A DNA stretch of 13,855 nucleotides from Bacteroidales bacterium (GCA_030600865.1 JAUVUS010000014.1:1-13855); one strand, 5' to 3'; shown: positions 1 to 8,286, numbered from the stretch's first letter. Notes: generated by a model from the letters alone, not told the origin. Numbers and translations: made by a program.

Positions 1-1030
1 CATACATGTATGTTTCACCGCGATCAATATTTGCAACCGGTCCGGCACCATCTATAAAAATATCGGTATTATCTTCAGTAGCAACAATATATACATTTTC
101 AGGTGCAGTAGTCAAACCGCCACTCATTGCAATATATTCCAAACCTAAAATATCCAAAGGTACCATCTGATCTCCAATCAGGTCATAACATCCACCTGTC
201 CATGTACCAATACACATGTATCTTACTGAATCATCTTTTTTAGTTATAGCAATATCTTTGTCAGATGTTACTCTAACTCCTCCTAAATGATCAGCACCTG
301 CCCGACCATAAAAATCATTTCCATATTTCCCTGTAGCACATGTACCATCGTTAACAGGCACATCTGTATTCCAATCAGGTACTAATGAAAGTGTTTGTCC
401 TTTATCAAGAGTTACATTAAATGTTCCTACACCATATCCATAAAAATCCTGGCCTTGTGTTGACTCGAATGTAACTGTAGTACCATCTTCAATGGCTACA
501 ATTTCTAATGCAGAATAGGCAGGATCGCCCCAACCGGATCCAGACATATTATAACCATAATTCTGAAAAACCCCATAAAATTCTGTACCTAATGCGTTTT
601 TACCTTTTAGTGCAAAAATATCACAATTATTTGATTTACTTACCTCGTAATATACTGTAACAGGGTTTGTTGATTCAATATAAATTCCCTTATTACTTTT
701 TCCAGGAGACCCAAACGATACATCATAAAAATGTTCAACTTCATCCTGCAAAGTACCTGTAAGTGGTATATTTGGCAGAGCTGTTAAATCAATAGTTAAT
801 GTTGAGTTTGCAGCAATACTATAATTTAATGTAGGAAAATTTGCAGTATTAGCAGGCATTGTAATTTCTACGTCTGCCGGCAATGTAGCCGTAGTTACCC
901 TTAATAAAACCGGCCAGTCACCATGATCTGCACTTACTTCAGGAGCAACAAACCAGAATTCTGTGTCTGTCTGACTCCATACACTTGTATATAAAGCTAA
1001 AATTAAAACTATAAATAATAATTTTTTCAT
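1..1030 (-). CDS. Secreted protein with IgGFc-binding-like N-terminal domain (partial, runs off left edge)
   Basis: An open minus-strand frame begins at the ATG at 1030-1028 and stays open for 343 codons to the window edge, so the C-terminus is missing. Residues 1-19 form a signal peptide (MKKLLFIVLILALYTSVWS, then QT), so the product leaves the cytoplasm. The mature start TEFWFVAPEVSADHG, followed by PVLLRVTT, then YSALEIVAIEDGTTVTF and VRYMCIGTWTGGCYDLIGDQ, resembles the IgGFc-binding protein N-terminal domain found in many large Bacteroidota surface proteins. That is family recall, not a search. In Bacteroidota such proteins often end in Ig/PKD repeats and a T9SS sorting tail, which cannot be checked here. 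The gene is divergent from the giant adhesin across a 143-bp gap, and both products have a similar signal peptide ending in S-Q-T. Binding partner unknown. The reading frame is solid; the domain name is moderately sure. Confidence 0.75.
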   Translation of the reverse strand, partial: MKKLLFIVLILALYTSVWSQTDTEFWFVAPEVSADHGDWPVLLRVTTATLPADVEITMPANTANFPTLNYSIAANSTLTIDLTALPNIPLTGTLQDEVEHFYDVSFGSPGKSNKGIYIESTNPVTVYYEVSKSNNCDIFALKGKNALGTEFYGVFQNYGYNMSGSGWGDPAYSALEIVAIEDGTTVTFESTQGQDFYGYGVGTFNVTLDKGQTLSLVPDWNTDVPVNDGTCATGKYGNDFYGRAGADHLGGVRVTSDKDIAITKKDDSVRYMCIGTWTGGCYDLIGDQMVPLDILGLEYIAMSGGLTTAPENVYIVATEDNTDIFIDGAGPVANIDRGETYMY

Positions 1031-1173
1031 CTTTATTTATGTTAGAAAAGTAAATATATCAATTTTTATAAACAATTTTCTTAGTTTTACGTAAGAAAAG
1101 TTAACGTTTATGGAAATTTATACGGAAAACGTAACCTAAGGTTTTACTGTTTTTCTAATTAATAAAAAATATC
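1031..1173. promoter_or_regulatory. Divergent intergenic region between two secreted-protein genes
   Basis: These 143 bp must hold the promoters of both divergent genes. Two partial -7 boxes are visible: TAGTTTTA at 1082-1089 for the adhesin and, on the minus strand, TATATTTA (1058-1051) for the IgGFc-like gene. Each matches the Bacteroidota TAnnTTTG box at 7 of 8 positions. Neither has a well-spaced TTG box, so both are weak guesses in such AT-rich DNA. No Shine-Dalgarno sequence is seen. The A-rich stretch before the ATG at 1174 is typical of this phylum. Confidence 0.3.
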
Positions 1174-4100
1174 ATGAAAAAATTATTACTCAGCACAATC
1201 GTTTTTTTATTTGCAATATTATCTCTTCATTCACAAACCATTGTTTTTCACGAGGGCTTTGAAAACCTTACTCCTCCTGCTCTTCCTTCAGGTTGGACAC
1301 AGGAAAAAGTTGTCGGGACAACACAAATTGATTGGGAAACCCTTAGTGGTGGTCATGGAGGAAATCCAACAGATTATGCATACCAGGGAGATTATAATGC
1401 TATTTTTCAATACGAGAGTAGTAATAGTCAAGCTACTAAACTTATTACTCCTCCTATAGACCTCACAGATATTATAAAGCCTGAATTACGTTTTGCACAT
1501 GCCCAGGATATATGGTATTCCGGTGAAGAATATTGGGATCAGTTAAAAGTATATTATAAAAGAGGAGAAGATAGTGCATGGGTTATGCTCGAAGAATATC
1601 TTTACCCGGTAACAAGCTGGGAAAATAGAATTATCTTACTTCCTGACAGCAGCCTATCCGCAACTTATTATATTGCTTTCGAGGGAATAACCGGTTACGG
1701 ACATGGTGTTTTAGTTGATACGGTTCATATTGTTGAAACCGGAGTTATTCCATTATATATAGAATCAGTTAACGTAAGACAAACAAATACAAGTTTCATT
1801 CCAACCGGAACAAATAATAATCCGGTTCTTAGAATAGAGTTTAATGTTTTGGGTAATAACGGCACTTTAACTCTTGACTCAATATCTATAAACTCATTAA
1901 ATACTTCCGATGATGATATTATTACCAATGGAGTTAAATTATATGCTACAAAAGATACCATTTTTAGTTCCGGGAATTTAAGAGCCACTTCTAACTTTTC
2001 ATCCGGCGTTGTAAATTTTGATAATCTTAATCATAGTCTTCCAAGAGGAATTACATCTATGTGGCTTACTTATGATATTAAAGAAGACCTTAACCACGAT
2101 ATGTATGGTAATATTGCTGATGCAATGGTAAAAGAATCGGCAATAAAAGTTGAAAATACTTATTATCCATTTATCGATAAATCCCCAAATGGATCAAGAG
2201 TATTATATGAGTCAATTTTTATTGATGATTTTGAAACTGATAAAGGTTGGAGATTTACAGGAGAATTTGAAAGAGCTATACCCCAAGGCCTGCATGCAAA
2301 CAGTTCGGGTAATGCAGATCCTGATACTGCTTATAGTGGAAGTTATGTAATTGGCACAGATTTGACATTGGACGGGAATTATTCCGATGGTTTAGGTGAT
2401 ACGGCTTGGGTAGCCCAAATCCCTACTCTCAATTTAAAATACTATAAAGATATTATATTTTCATATTATCGCTGGTTAAATATTCAAGCCTATAATTCTG
2501 ACTGGGCGAAAATTTTGGTTTCAACTGAAGTTGACACACTTTGGGATATCATTTGGCATAATCCAGAACTTTCGATTATTAGCGATAATTTATGGAGTTC
2601 CAAATCATTTGATTTATCGGAATATTTTGAAAGAAATGAAAATTCTAAACTTAAATTCACTCTTGGGAAAACGAATAGTAATAGTAATTATACAGGTTGG
2701 AATATTGATGATGTGATAATTGTTGGTAATTATATAACAAAGGATGTTGGCATTACTGATTGGTTAGCACCTTTAGATGGATGTGGACATAATACCAACG
2801 AAGAATATGTTGAAATTACAATTCAAAATTATGCAGGTGAGGTTTTAACAGATCCTTTACCTGTTAGTTACTCATTTGACGGAGGAACCACAATAAAGTA
2901 TGATACTATTACCAATCCGAATATAGCAATTGACGGATCAATAAATTATATTATCGACAAACCTGTTGATCTATCTGTTCCGGGATGGTATAATAATGTA
3001 TATGCAACAACACACCTTGCCGGTGATGAAGATAATTCTAACAACAGGATTAATAAATCTATATTTATAACTCCAACTTACGATTTACCTTATCTTGAAA
3101 ATTTTGAAACTAATTACGGATATTATTTATCAGGAGGTAGAAATTCAACCTGGGAATATGGAACCCCTGCCGGAACATTAATAGATGCTGCAGCTTCCGG
3201 CACAAAAGCATGGGTAACAAATTTAGATGGAGAATATGAAACAGATGATTCGTCTTGCCTAGTTAGTCCATGTTTTAATTTTGCCGAGACAGATTCTATT
3301 GTTTTTGAATTCAAATGTAAAGGCCTTTCAGAAGATAAAACCGATGGATTATCATTGCTTTATTCTACCGATGAAGGTACTACATGGAACCTTGTTCCCG
3401 ATGACAATGACTTTTACTGGAACTGGTATACGGAAACTTTAATTAGCAAACTTGAATTACCCGGCATTGACGAAACATCTGGTAAATGGTTAACTTTCAG
3501 ACAATTGTTACCTCCTGCCTTAAGTAAGCATAGTAGTGCTAAATTTAAGTTTATTTTTGGAAGTAATGAAAGTACCAATTATGAAGGTTTTGGCATTGAT
3601 GATATTAAAATTTATGAAGCACCTTATGATGTTGGAATAACATCACTTGCATATCCATATGATAGTTGTGAATGGAATGATACGACACATGTTAAAGTAT
3701 ATATTGAAAATTATGGAATTACACCTGTTAAATCCGGAACAAAAATTCCGCTGACCCTAAATTTCGAATCAGATATCATTAATGACACCTTAACATTAGA
3801 AAGCGATCTTGCGGTAAATGGCACAGTACTGTTTACTTTTGGTTCAACTGTAGATATGTCCTATGCAGGAGATTACGATTTTAAAATTAATACTAAGTTA
3901 GAATCAAATACTTACTTCTACAATGAAACTGTCAGTAATGATACATTGTACACAACTGTAACTGTACAAGGAATGCCTAATTACAATCCTTTTCCTGATC
4001 AAATTGGAGATAACCCGATTGACACATTCCTTGTTGCTGGTACCGGTTATAGCAATTACAATTGGTCTGGCGGAGGAAACCCCGATATTACACCACCACA

Positions 4101-7100
4101 AGATACTTTATATGTTGATACAGAAGCATGGTATAAAGTTACTGTAACAAATGGTGTGGGATGTACTGCTATTGATTCTGTTGAAGTTGTTAGTTCTTTG
4201 ATTGATCTGGCAATGGATAGCCTATATACTGAACTTGAAGATTCTTGCCATAGAAATGCATTAACTGAATTATCGGTTCATTACATTAATAAAAGTATAA
4301 ATCCTTTAGCTGTAGATGATACAATCCTTTTAGGATATCAAATTAACAACAATCCGGTTGTTCAGGATACTATGTTTATCACAGTGGAAGTTGCTGTTGA
4401 TGACACAGCATGGTTCACCTATGATAAAGAAGCCGATTTAAGAACACCCGGGCCTTATACGATTAAAGTCTTTACAAATATTTTAAAAGATCTGAATCAT
4501 GCTGATGATACTATAACAAAAACAGTAAATACAAATGGTTATGTTGATGTTGAATTAAATTATGATACTGTATATTCATCTCAAGCAGACACACTTTTAA
4601 TTATTGCAACACCGGGTTATGCAAATTATACCTGGATTCCTGCTGAGACAAATGATACGATTTCACCTATAAATAATGTTAGTCAGTGGTATAAGGTGAC
4701 AGTTACTGATACTTATGCATGTGGAGAAGATTATGATTCAACCTATGTTGAAACCTATGATTTTGGAATAAACAGCATGGTTAACCCTGTTAGTGATTGT
4801 GAGTTCACAACAACTGAACCTATACAAATTTCGGTTCATAATTATAGTGGAAATACTTACACCACAGGAACAAAAGTACCATTCAAATATAATTTTGATG
4901 ATACTGGATGGATTGAAGATACTGCTACATTAGGAGTTAATTTCTTGCCAAGTACAAGTATGACATTAACTCTAACTAATACAATTGATCCATCTGCTTT
5001 AGGAGATCATACATTAGATATAATGATAAATGCTGAACAAGATGCTGACCCGACAAATGATACTTATAATCACTCATTTGAAACATGGGGTTATCCTGAT
5101 GTTGATTTGGCTTATGACACAATTTTTACAAGCCGGGCAGACACTGTTGTATTAATTGCGCAAGACGGTTTTGCAACTTACAACTGGAGCGATGGTTCAA
5201 CTAATGATACACTGGCAGTAAGCAAAAAATATTCTGAAAAATATGTTGTGACAGTTACTGACGAGCATGGATGTGGTAATGATAAAGATTCAACACAAAT
5301 AATAACATACAATCTGAGTATAAACTCGTTAATCACGCCGAAAAATGCTTGCGAACATTCCAGTACAGAAACTGTTATGATATCAGTTAAAAACTCCGGC
5401 CATGACACTTTACAAGCAGGGACAATTATTCCTGTTGGTTATATATTAGAAGGTTCTCCAGCAGTTAATGAAAATTTCACTTTAGGCTCAAAATTAGAAC
5501 CATTTCAAACAGCGAATTATTCTTTTACTAATAAAGTTGATGTATCCGAGATTAATACTTACAAATTTACCTTATACACTGCATTTGATCTTGATGTAAA
5601 TAATGCCAATGATACATTAGTTGATGCAATTAAAACCTTTGGATATCCCGAAATTGAATTAGGAGATGATATTTACACTACTGAACCTGAAACAGTTTCG
5701 CTTGTTGTTCAAACAGGGTTTACTGCATATAATTGGAGTGATGGCAGTACAAACTCTACATTAAATGTTACATATCCTGCAAGTATGTTGTATAGCGTAA
5801 CTGTTACAGACATTAATGGTTGTACAACAAGTGATGAAGTTAATGTTTATACATATGATGTTGCTGCATCAAATCTTAATACTCCTTTTAGTCAGTGTGA
5901 GTTGACTGCTACAGAGGATGTAAATATAGATGTAGTTAACAATAGTTCAGATACTCTACTAATTGGTGAAACAATTGATATTAGATATATTCTGAATTCA
6001 GGATCGCTCGTAAGTGAATCATTTAATTTAGCAGATACATTATTCCCTGCTGAGACAGTAAATCACACATTTACACAACAAGCTGATTTATCTGTTAACC
6101 AAGTGCATGAATTAAAGGTATTTGCAAAACTATCCAATAATGATGTTGAAGTGGATGATACAATTACAAGTAATGTTGATTACCAGAAACCAATATTTGA
6201 TCTTGGCGATGATGTAAATGTAGGTACAGAAGAATATACCATTACTGCAGAAACAGGATACTCATCGTACTTATGGTTTGATAATATTACAACAACTAAT
6301 ACTTACACTGTTAATGTTAATAATCAAAATCCGAATTATTATTATGCAGTTACTGTTACAAATAGTTATGGTTGTAGCGCAGATGATTCGATTCAGGTAA
6401 CATTTTCCACAACTCCGGATCTTGAAGTTACGGAGTTAATTTCACCATTTGATACTTGTTGGGTTGCAGAAAATACATATCCTGTTCATATTGAAATTAC
6501 AAATTCAGGAGTCGTTAACTTAAATCCAGGTACTAGCTTTACCGTGGGTTATAGAAGTGATGGAGGAACTGCTGTTACAGAAACTCACAATTTATCGACA
6601 GCAATGAATGCAAGTGACACCAGAGAGCATACTTTTGCTGATGAGATTTCATTTGCCACAGCAAAAGTTTATGAGTTTAAAACGTTTGTTAAACACGCTG
6701 AAGATGGTAATGTAAGTAATGACACATTAACAATTTCTGATATCGATATTTCAGCTCCTGTTGTAGATTTAGGTGTTAATGATACTGTATATTTTGAGGA
6801 ATCATATGAAATTTCCACTTCAGAATCTTATGCTTCTTATGTATGGAGTGATGGAAGTACAGGAACTACATTAACTGTAACAGAAACCGGACATTATTCT
6901 GTAACTGTAACTGATGCAATTGGCTGTCAAGGAGAAGGAAGCATTTACTGTGAAAAGTTGCCAGTTGGAATCGACAATCTTATTCAAGGTGATGGATACA
7001 AAATAACTTATTATCCAAACCCTGCATCTGAAAAATTAATGATTCAGTTCGATAATAAAAAGTCAACAGATGTTATTATTGAAATCATAAGTACAAATGG

Positions 7101-7242
7101 TCAGATACTTTATAATAATAAGCTAAGTAATGTAGAAAATACAATTGAAAGAATTGATGTTAATCCTTATGCAAACGGAGTGTATTATTTGAGGTTTATA
7201 ATTAATCAGGATTTCTACACAAGGAAAATTATTATTCAATAA
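1174..7242 (+). CDS. Giant T9SS-secreted modular adhesin (2022 aa) with MAM-like, CARDB-like and Ig-like repeats
   Basis: A complete 2022-residue exported protein, probably attached to the cell surface or released by the type IX secretion system. Residues 1-20 are a signal peptide. Domains in order: choice-of-anchor J/cleaved-adhesin (MAM-like) at about 22-190; a domain resembling the BNR-neuraminidase N-terminal domain at about 191-345; a second MAM-like domain at about 347-520 (ends GWNIDDVIIVG); a lone CARDB-like domain at about 524-637; a third MAM-like domain at about 638-818 (ends GFGIDDIKIYE); then six composite CARDB-like plus Ig-like units at 819-1929. Residues 1930-2022 are a type A sorting tail with YYPNPASEKL near 1946 and NGVYYLRF near the end, which T9SS uses for recognition and removes on export. 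No catalytic motif is seen, so an adhesive or structural role is inferred. Seventeen Cys are present, none before residue 524. More than 30 D-S/T-hydrophobic sequons suggest O-glycosylation. A strong terminator follows. The ligand is unknown. Confidence 0.9.
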   Translation: MKKLLLSTIVFLFAILSLHSQTIVFHEGFENLTPPALPSGWTQEKVVGTTQIDWETLSGGHGGNPTDYAYQGDYNAIFQYESSNSQATKLITPPIDLTDIIKPELRFAHAQDIWYSGEEYWDQLKVYYKRGEDSAWVMLEEYLYPVTSWENRIILLPDSSLSATYYIAFEGITGYGHGVLVDTVHIVETGVIPLYIESVNVRQTNTSFIPTGTNNNPVLRIEFNVLGNNGTLTLDSISINSLNTSDDDIITNGVKLYATKDTIFSSGNLRATSNFSSGVVNFDNLNHSLPRGITSMWLTYDIKEDLNHDMYGNIADAMVKESAIKVENTYYPFIDKSPNGSRVLYESIFIDDFETDKGWRFTGEFERAIPQGLHANSSGNADPDTAYSGSYVIGTDLTLDGNYSDGLGDTAWVAQIPTLNLKYYKDIIFSYYRWLNIQAYNSDWAKILVSTEVDTLWDIIWHNPELSIISDNLWSSKSFDLSEYFERNENSKLKFTLGKTNSNSNYTGWNIDDVIIVGNYITKDVGITDWLAPLDGCGHNTNEEYVEITIQNYAGEVLTDPLPVSYSFDGGTTIKYDTITNPNIAIDGSINYIIDKPVDLSVPGWYNNVYATTHLAGDEDNSNNRINKSIFITPTYDLPYLENFETNYGYYLSGGRNSTWEYGTPAGTLIDAAASGTKAWVTNLDGEYETDDSSCLVSPCFNFAETDSIVFEFKCKGLSEDKTDGLSLLYSTDEGTTWNLVPDDNDFYWNWYTETLISKLELPGIDETSGKWLTFRQLLPPALSKHSSAKFKFIFGSNESTNYEGFGIDDIKIYEAPYDVGITSLAYPYDSCEWNDTTHVKVYIENYGITPVKSGTKIPLTLNFESDIINDTLTLESDLAVNGTVLFTFGSTVDMSYAGDYDFKINTKLESNTYFYNETVSNDTLYTTVTVQGMPNYNPFPDQIGDNPIDTFLVAGTGYSNYNWSGGGNPDITPPQDTLYVDTEAWYKVTVTNGVGCTAIDSVEVVSSLIDLAMDSLYTELEDSCHRNALTELSVHYINKSINPLAVDDTILLGYQINNNPVVQDTMFITVEVAVDDTAWFTYDKEADLRTPGPYTIKVFTNILKDLNHADDTITKTVNTNGYVDVELNYDTVYSSQADTLLIIATPGYANYTWIPAETNDTISPINNVSQWYKVTVTDTYACGEDYDSTYVETYDFGINSMVNPVSDCEFTTTEPIQISVHNYSGNTYTTGTKVPFKYNFDDTGWIEDTATLGVNFLPSTSMTLTLTNTIDPSALGDHTLDIMINAEQDADPTNDTYNHSFETWGYPDVDLAYDTIFTSRADTVVLIAQDGFATYNWSDGSTNDTLAVSKKYSEKYVVTVTDEHGCGNDKDSTQIITYNLSINSLITPKNACEHSSTETVMISVKNSGHDTLQAGTIIPVGYILEGSPAVNENFTLGSKLEPFQTANYSFTNKVDVSEINTYKFTLYTAFDLDVNNANDTLVDAIKTFGYPEIELGDDIYTTEPETVSLVVQTGFTAYNWSDGSTNSTLNVTYPASMLYSVTVTDINGCTTSDEVNVYTYDVAASNLNTPFSQCELTATEDVNIDVVNNSSDTLLIGETIDIRYILNSGSLVSESFNLADTLFPAETVNHTFTQQADLSVNQVHELKVFAKLSNNDVEVDDTITSNVDYQKPIFDLGDDVNVGTEEYTITAETGYSSYLWFDNITTTNTYTVNVNNQNPNYYYAVTVTNSYGCSADDSIQVTFSTTPDLEVTELISPFDTCWVAENTYPVHIEITNSGVVNLNPGTSFTVGYRSDGGTAVTETHNLSTAMNASDTREHTFADEISFATAKVYEFKTFVKHAEDGNVSNDTLTISDIDISAPVVDLGVNDTVYFEESYEISTSESYASYVWSDGSTGTTLTVTETGHYSVTVTDAIGCQGEGSIYCEKLPVGIDNLIQGDGYKITYYPNPASEKLMIQFDNKKSTDVIIEIISTNGQILYNNKLSNVENTIERIDVNPYANGVYYLRFIINQDFYTRKIIIQ
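3628..6960 (+). repeat. Six tandem protein-level repeats (CARDB-like + Ig-like, 181-191 residues each)
   Basis: Within the giant adhesin, six composite units begin at residues 819, 1010, 1196, 1380, 1562 and 1749, giving lengths of 191, 186, 184, 182, 187 and 181. Each starts with a CARDB-like half (pattern D-x-x-I-x-S-L, then x-x-C about 13 residues in) and ends with an Ig-like half. The Ig-like half carries G-x-x-x-Y-x-W, often WSDGST, then Y-x-V-T-V-T-D/N, then G/A-C. The copies are clearly homologous in protein but diverged in DNA, so they are old duplications rather than a recent tandem expansion. The earlier domain at residue 524 resembles a CARDB-like half without its Ig-like partner. 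Confidence 0.85.
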
Positions 7243-7260
7243 ATTAAATAATCTAAAATG

Positions 7261-7291
7261 AATCAGCCGGAAATAATCCGGCTGATTTTTT
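7261..7291 (+). terminator. Rho-independent terminator of the giant adhesin gene
   Basis: A perfect 11-bp stem, AATCAGCCGGA with TCCGGCTGATT, closes a 5-nt AATAA loop and is followed by a run of six T. It lies 19 nt after the TAA stop at 7240-7242. This is the most GC-rich hairpin nearby and a textbook intrinsic terminator. Confidence 0.93.
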
Positions 7292-7483
7292 ATAAATAAA
7301 GATATTCTGGCAATGGTATTAAAAAAGTAAACACTAAGTATCACACAAAGATTTTTTTGTGCAAGCTAAAATGTACTAATTTTCAAACTATTGACAGACA
7401 GCGCTTAAGCTTTGGAAAGCATGTGATTTTGAGTACTGTATTGTACAAAACAGGAAAATAGCAAACTTATATTAACTGGTACG
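7292..7483. other. Intergenic stretch without a recognised gene
   Basis: This is the first part of the 441-bp gap between the adhesin and the transposase. I see no convincing reading frame and only one weak 6-bp hairpin (CACAAA/TTTGTG, 7344-7361). The left boundary of the mobile element may lie in here, but no target duplication or end motif could be identified. Confidence 0.5.
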
Positions 7484-7674
7484 GAATAAGGTAATAAGGT
7501 TAAAATGAAACGTATTCTTTTCTACTAAGGTTATTGGCAAAAAATAAGGTTTTTTACAAGAATATACCTTAAAATTTTAACCTTACAGATTTATTTAAAA
7601 ATAAAAACCTTATCTTTATTTTAAAGCTTAGTAGAAAAAAATAGCAGGATAATATCAACCTTATTACCTTATTC
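7484..7674. repeat. 191-bp imperfect inverted repeat upstream of the transposase
   Basis: Three perfect arm pairs share one symmetry axis near 7578. They are GAATAAGGTAATAAGGTT at 7484-7501 with its complement at 7657-7674 (18 bp), TTTTCTACTAAG at 7518-7529 with 7627-7638 (12 bp), and ATAAGGTTTTT at 7544-7554 with 7603-7613 (11 bp). A small palindrome, TTAAAATTTTAA (7569-7580), lies near the centre. AAGGTT or AACCTT occurs again and again through the arms. The right arm stops 9 nt before the transposase ATG, so in RNA it could form a long hairpin next to the start codon. IS200 is known to carry a 5' structure that blocks translation, and a similar role is inferred here. It could equally be the DNA hairpin the transposase recognises. 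Confidence 0.85.
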
Positions 7675-7683
7675 ATTGCTCAT

Positions 7684-8076
7684 ATGAAAATTGATTATAA
7701 TAATCTTTATACACATTTTGTTTTTACAAGCATGCATCGCCAGCCTGTTATTTTCGAACTCAATAGGCAACGCATTGAGAAATACATTACGGGGATAGTA
7801 AATAATAATGATTGTCAACTATATGCTATTTATGCCAATCCTGAACATGTTCATTTTCTTGTTTCACGTTCACCGGGAATTTCAGAGGAGGGTTTAGCAA
7901 AAATCATATCTCAAAGCTCAGAACGCTTTATAAATGAAAACAAATTATGTAAAGGCCATTTTCAATGGCAAAAAACTTGTTCTGCATTTTCGGTTTCAAA
8001 AAACGATGTTGATAAAGTATGTAAATATATTTTAAATCAGCCCGAACATCATCGAAAACGTACTTACATTGAGTAA
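7684..8076 (+). CDS. IS200/IS605-family Y1 (HUH) transposase, C-terminus cut by an in-frame stop
   Basis: A 130-residue single-stranded DNA transposase of the Y1_Tnp family. This family cuts and joins DNA at hairpin ends through a tyrosine-DNA intermediate. The metal-binding HUH pair is H55-V-H57 (NPEHVHFLV). The catalytic helix reads KYILNQPEHH, with nucleophile Y115 and the conserved Q119 four residues on. FVFTSMHRQPVIF near the N-terminus and SSERFINENK at 78-87 are also typical. Bacteroidota relatives as I recall them run on after the EHH segment with an E-Y-x-x-F-x-K-F-Y tail. Here the frame stops at TAA 8074-8076, and the missing tail is encoded in the same frame just after it. Catalytic residues are intact, so the shortened protein might still act. 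The ATG at 7684 lies 9 nt after the large palindrome. Confidence 0.85.
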   Translation: MKIDYNNLYTHFVFTSMHRQPVIFELNRQRIEKYITGIVNNNDCQLYAIYANPEHVHFLVSRSPGISEEGLAKIISQSSERFINENKLCKGHFQWQKTCSAFSVSKNDVDKVCKYILNQPEHHRKRTYIE

Positions 8077-8124
8077 TATGAATCATTCATGAAATTTTAT
8101 CAAAAAACAATACATCCAAAATAA
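8077..8124 (+). pseudogene. Orphaned C-terminal tail of the transposase after a premature stop
   Basis: Directly after the TAA at 8074-8076 the same frame reads YESFMKFYQKTIHPK and then stops at TAA 8122-8124. With E in place of the stop, the joined sequence would be TYIE-E-YESFMKFYQKT, which fits the usual tail of Bacteroidota IS200-like transposases as I recall them. A single G-to-T change (GAA to TAA) would explain it. A sequencing error is possible. Confidence reflects the family recall, as no alignment was run. Confidence 0.65.
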
Positions 8125-8236
8125 GTCACTAAGACCAGAAGCGGTATTTCTGTTTGTGCATAATAAGAATTCAGATCATTGAAATATCTTGTTTATGAAA
8201 TTATTATATCATCTAACTTTCTCTTGGGAACATGAT

Positions 8237-8286
8237 TTGGGTACAACACACATTCTTGTGTGTTGAAAAAATCACACCCAATTTTT
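8237..8286 (+). terminator. Stem-loop downstream of the transposase, possible terminator or element end
   Basis: An inner perfect 9-bp stem, CAACACACA/TGTGTGTTG with a TTCT loop (8244-8265), lies inside an outer 6-bp pair, TTGGGT (8237-8242) and ACCCAA (8276-8281). Five T follow. The long A-rich bulge between inner and outer stems makes it an unusual terminator. It could instead be the right-end hairpin of the IS200-like element. The rest of 8125-8333 shows no gene or other recognisable signal. Confidence 0.4.

Larger units (their letters stand above)
7484..8124 (+). mobile_element. IS200/IS605-like element or RAYT-type unit (transposase plus upstream palindrome), probably decayed
   Basis: The element is defined by a Y1 HUH transposase frame and the 191-bp palindrome immediately before it. 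IS200-type elements lack classical terminal inverted repeats and target duplications and use sub-terminal hairpins instead, so exact ends cannot be read from one copy. The left boundary is set to the palindrome's outer edge and the right one to the second stop of the transposase frame. The stem-loop at 8237-8286 might be the right end. No accessory tnpB-like gene is present. The alternative is a domesticated REP-associated transposase. The element sits between two terminated transcription units. Confidence 0.5.

Noticed and set aside
1211..5408. Open frames of 60-90 codons on both strands inside the giant adhesin gene
   Set aside because: They overlap a long, clearly coding frame, have no family motifs and look like chance frames in low-GC repetitive coding DNA.
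1174..7242. Protease or sialidase activity for the giant protein, suggested by cleaved-adhesin and neuraminidase N-terminal-like domains
   Set aside because: No catalytic domain, Asp-box series or protease motif is visible; these domains are common accessory modules.
7123..7344. Minus-strand frame of 73 codons across the adhesin terminator
   Set aside because: It runs through the coding end and a strong plus-strand terminator, with no recognisable protein features.
8074..8076. Programmed stop-codon readthrough in the transposase
   Set aside because: No recoding signal or structure stands out after the TAA. A simple nonsense mutation or sequencing error is the plainer reading.
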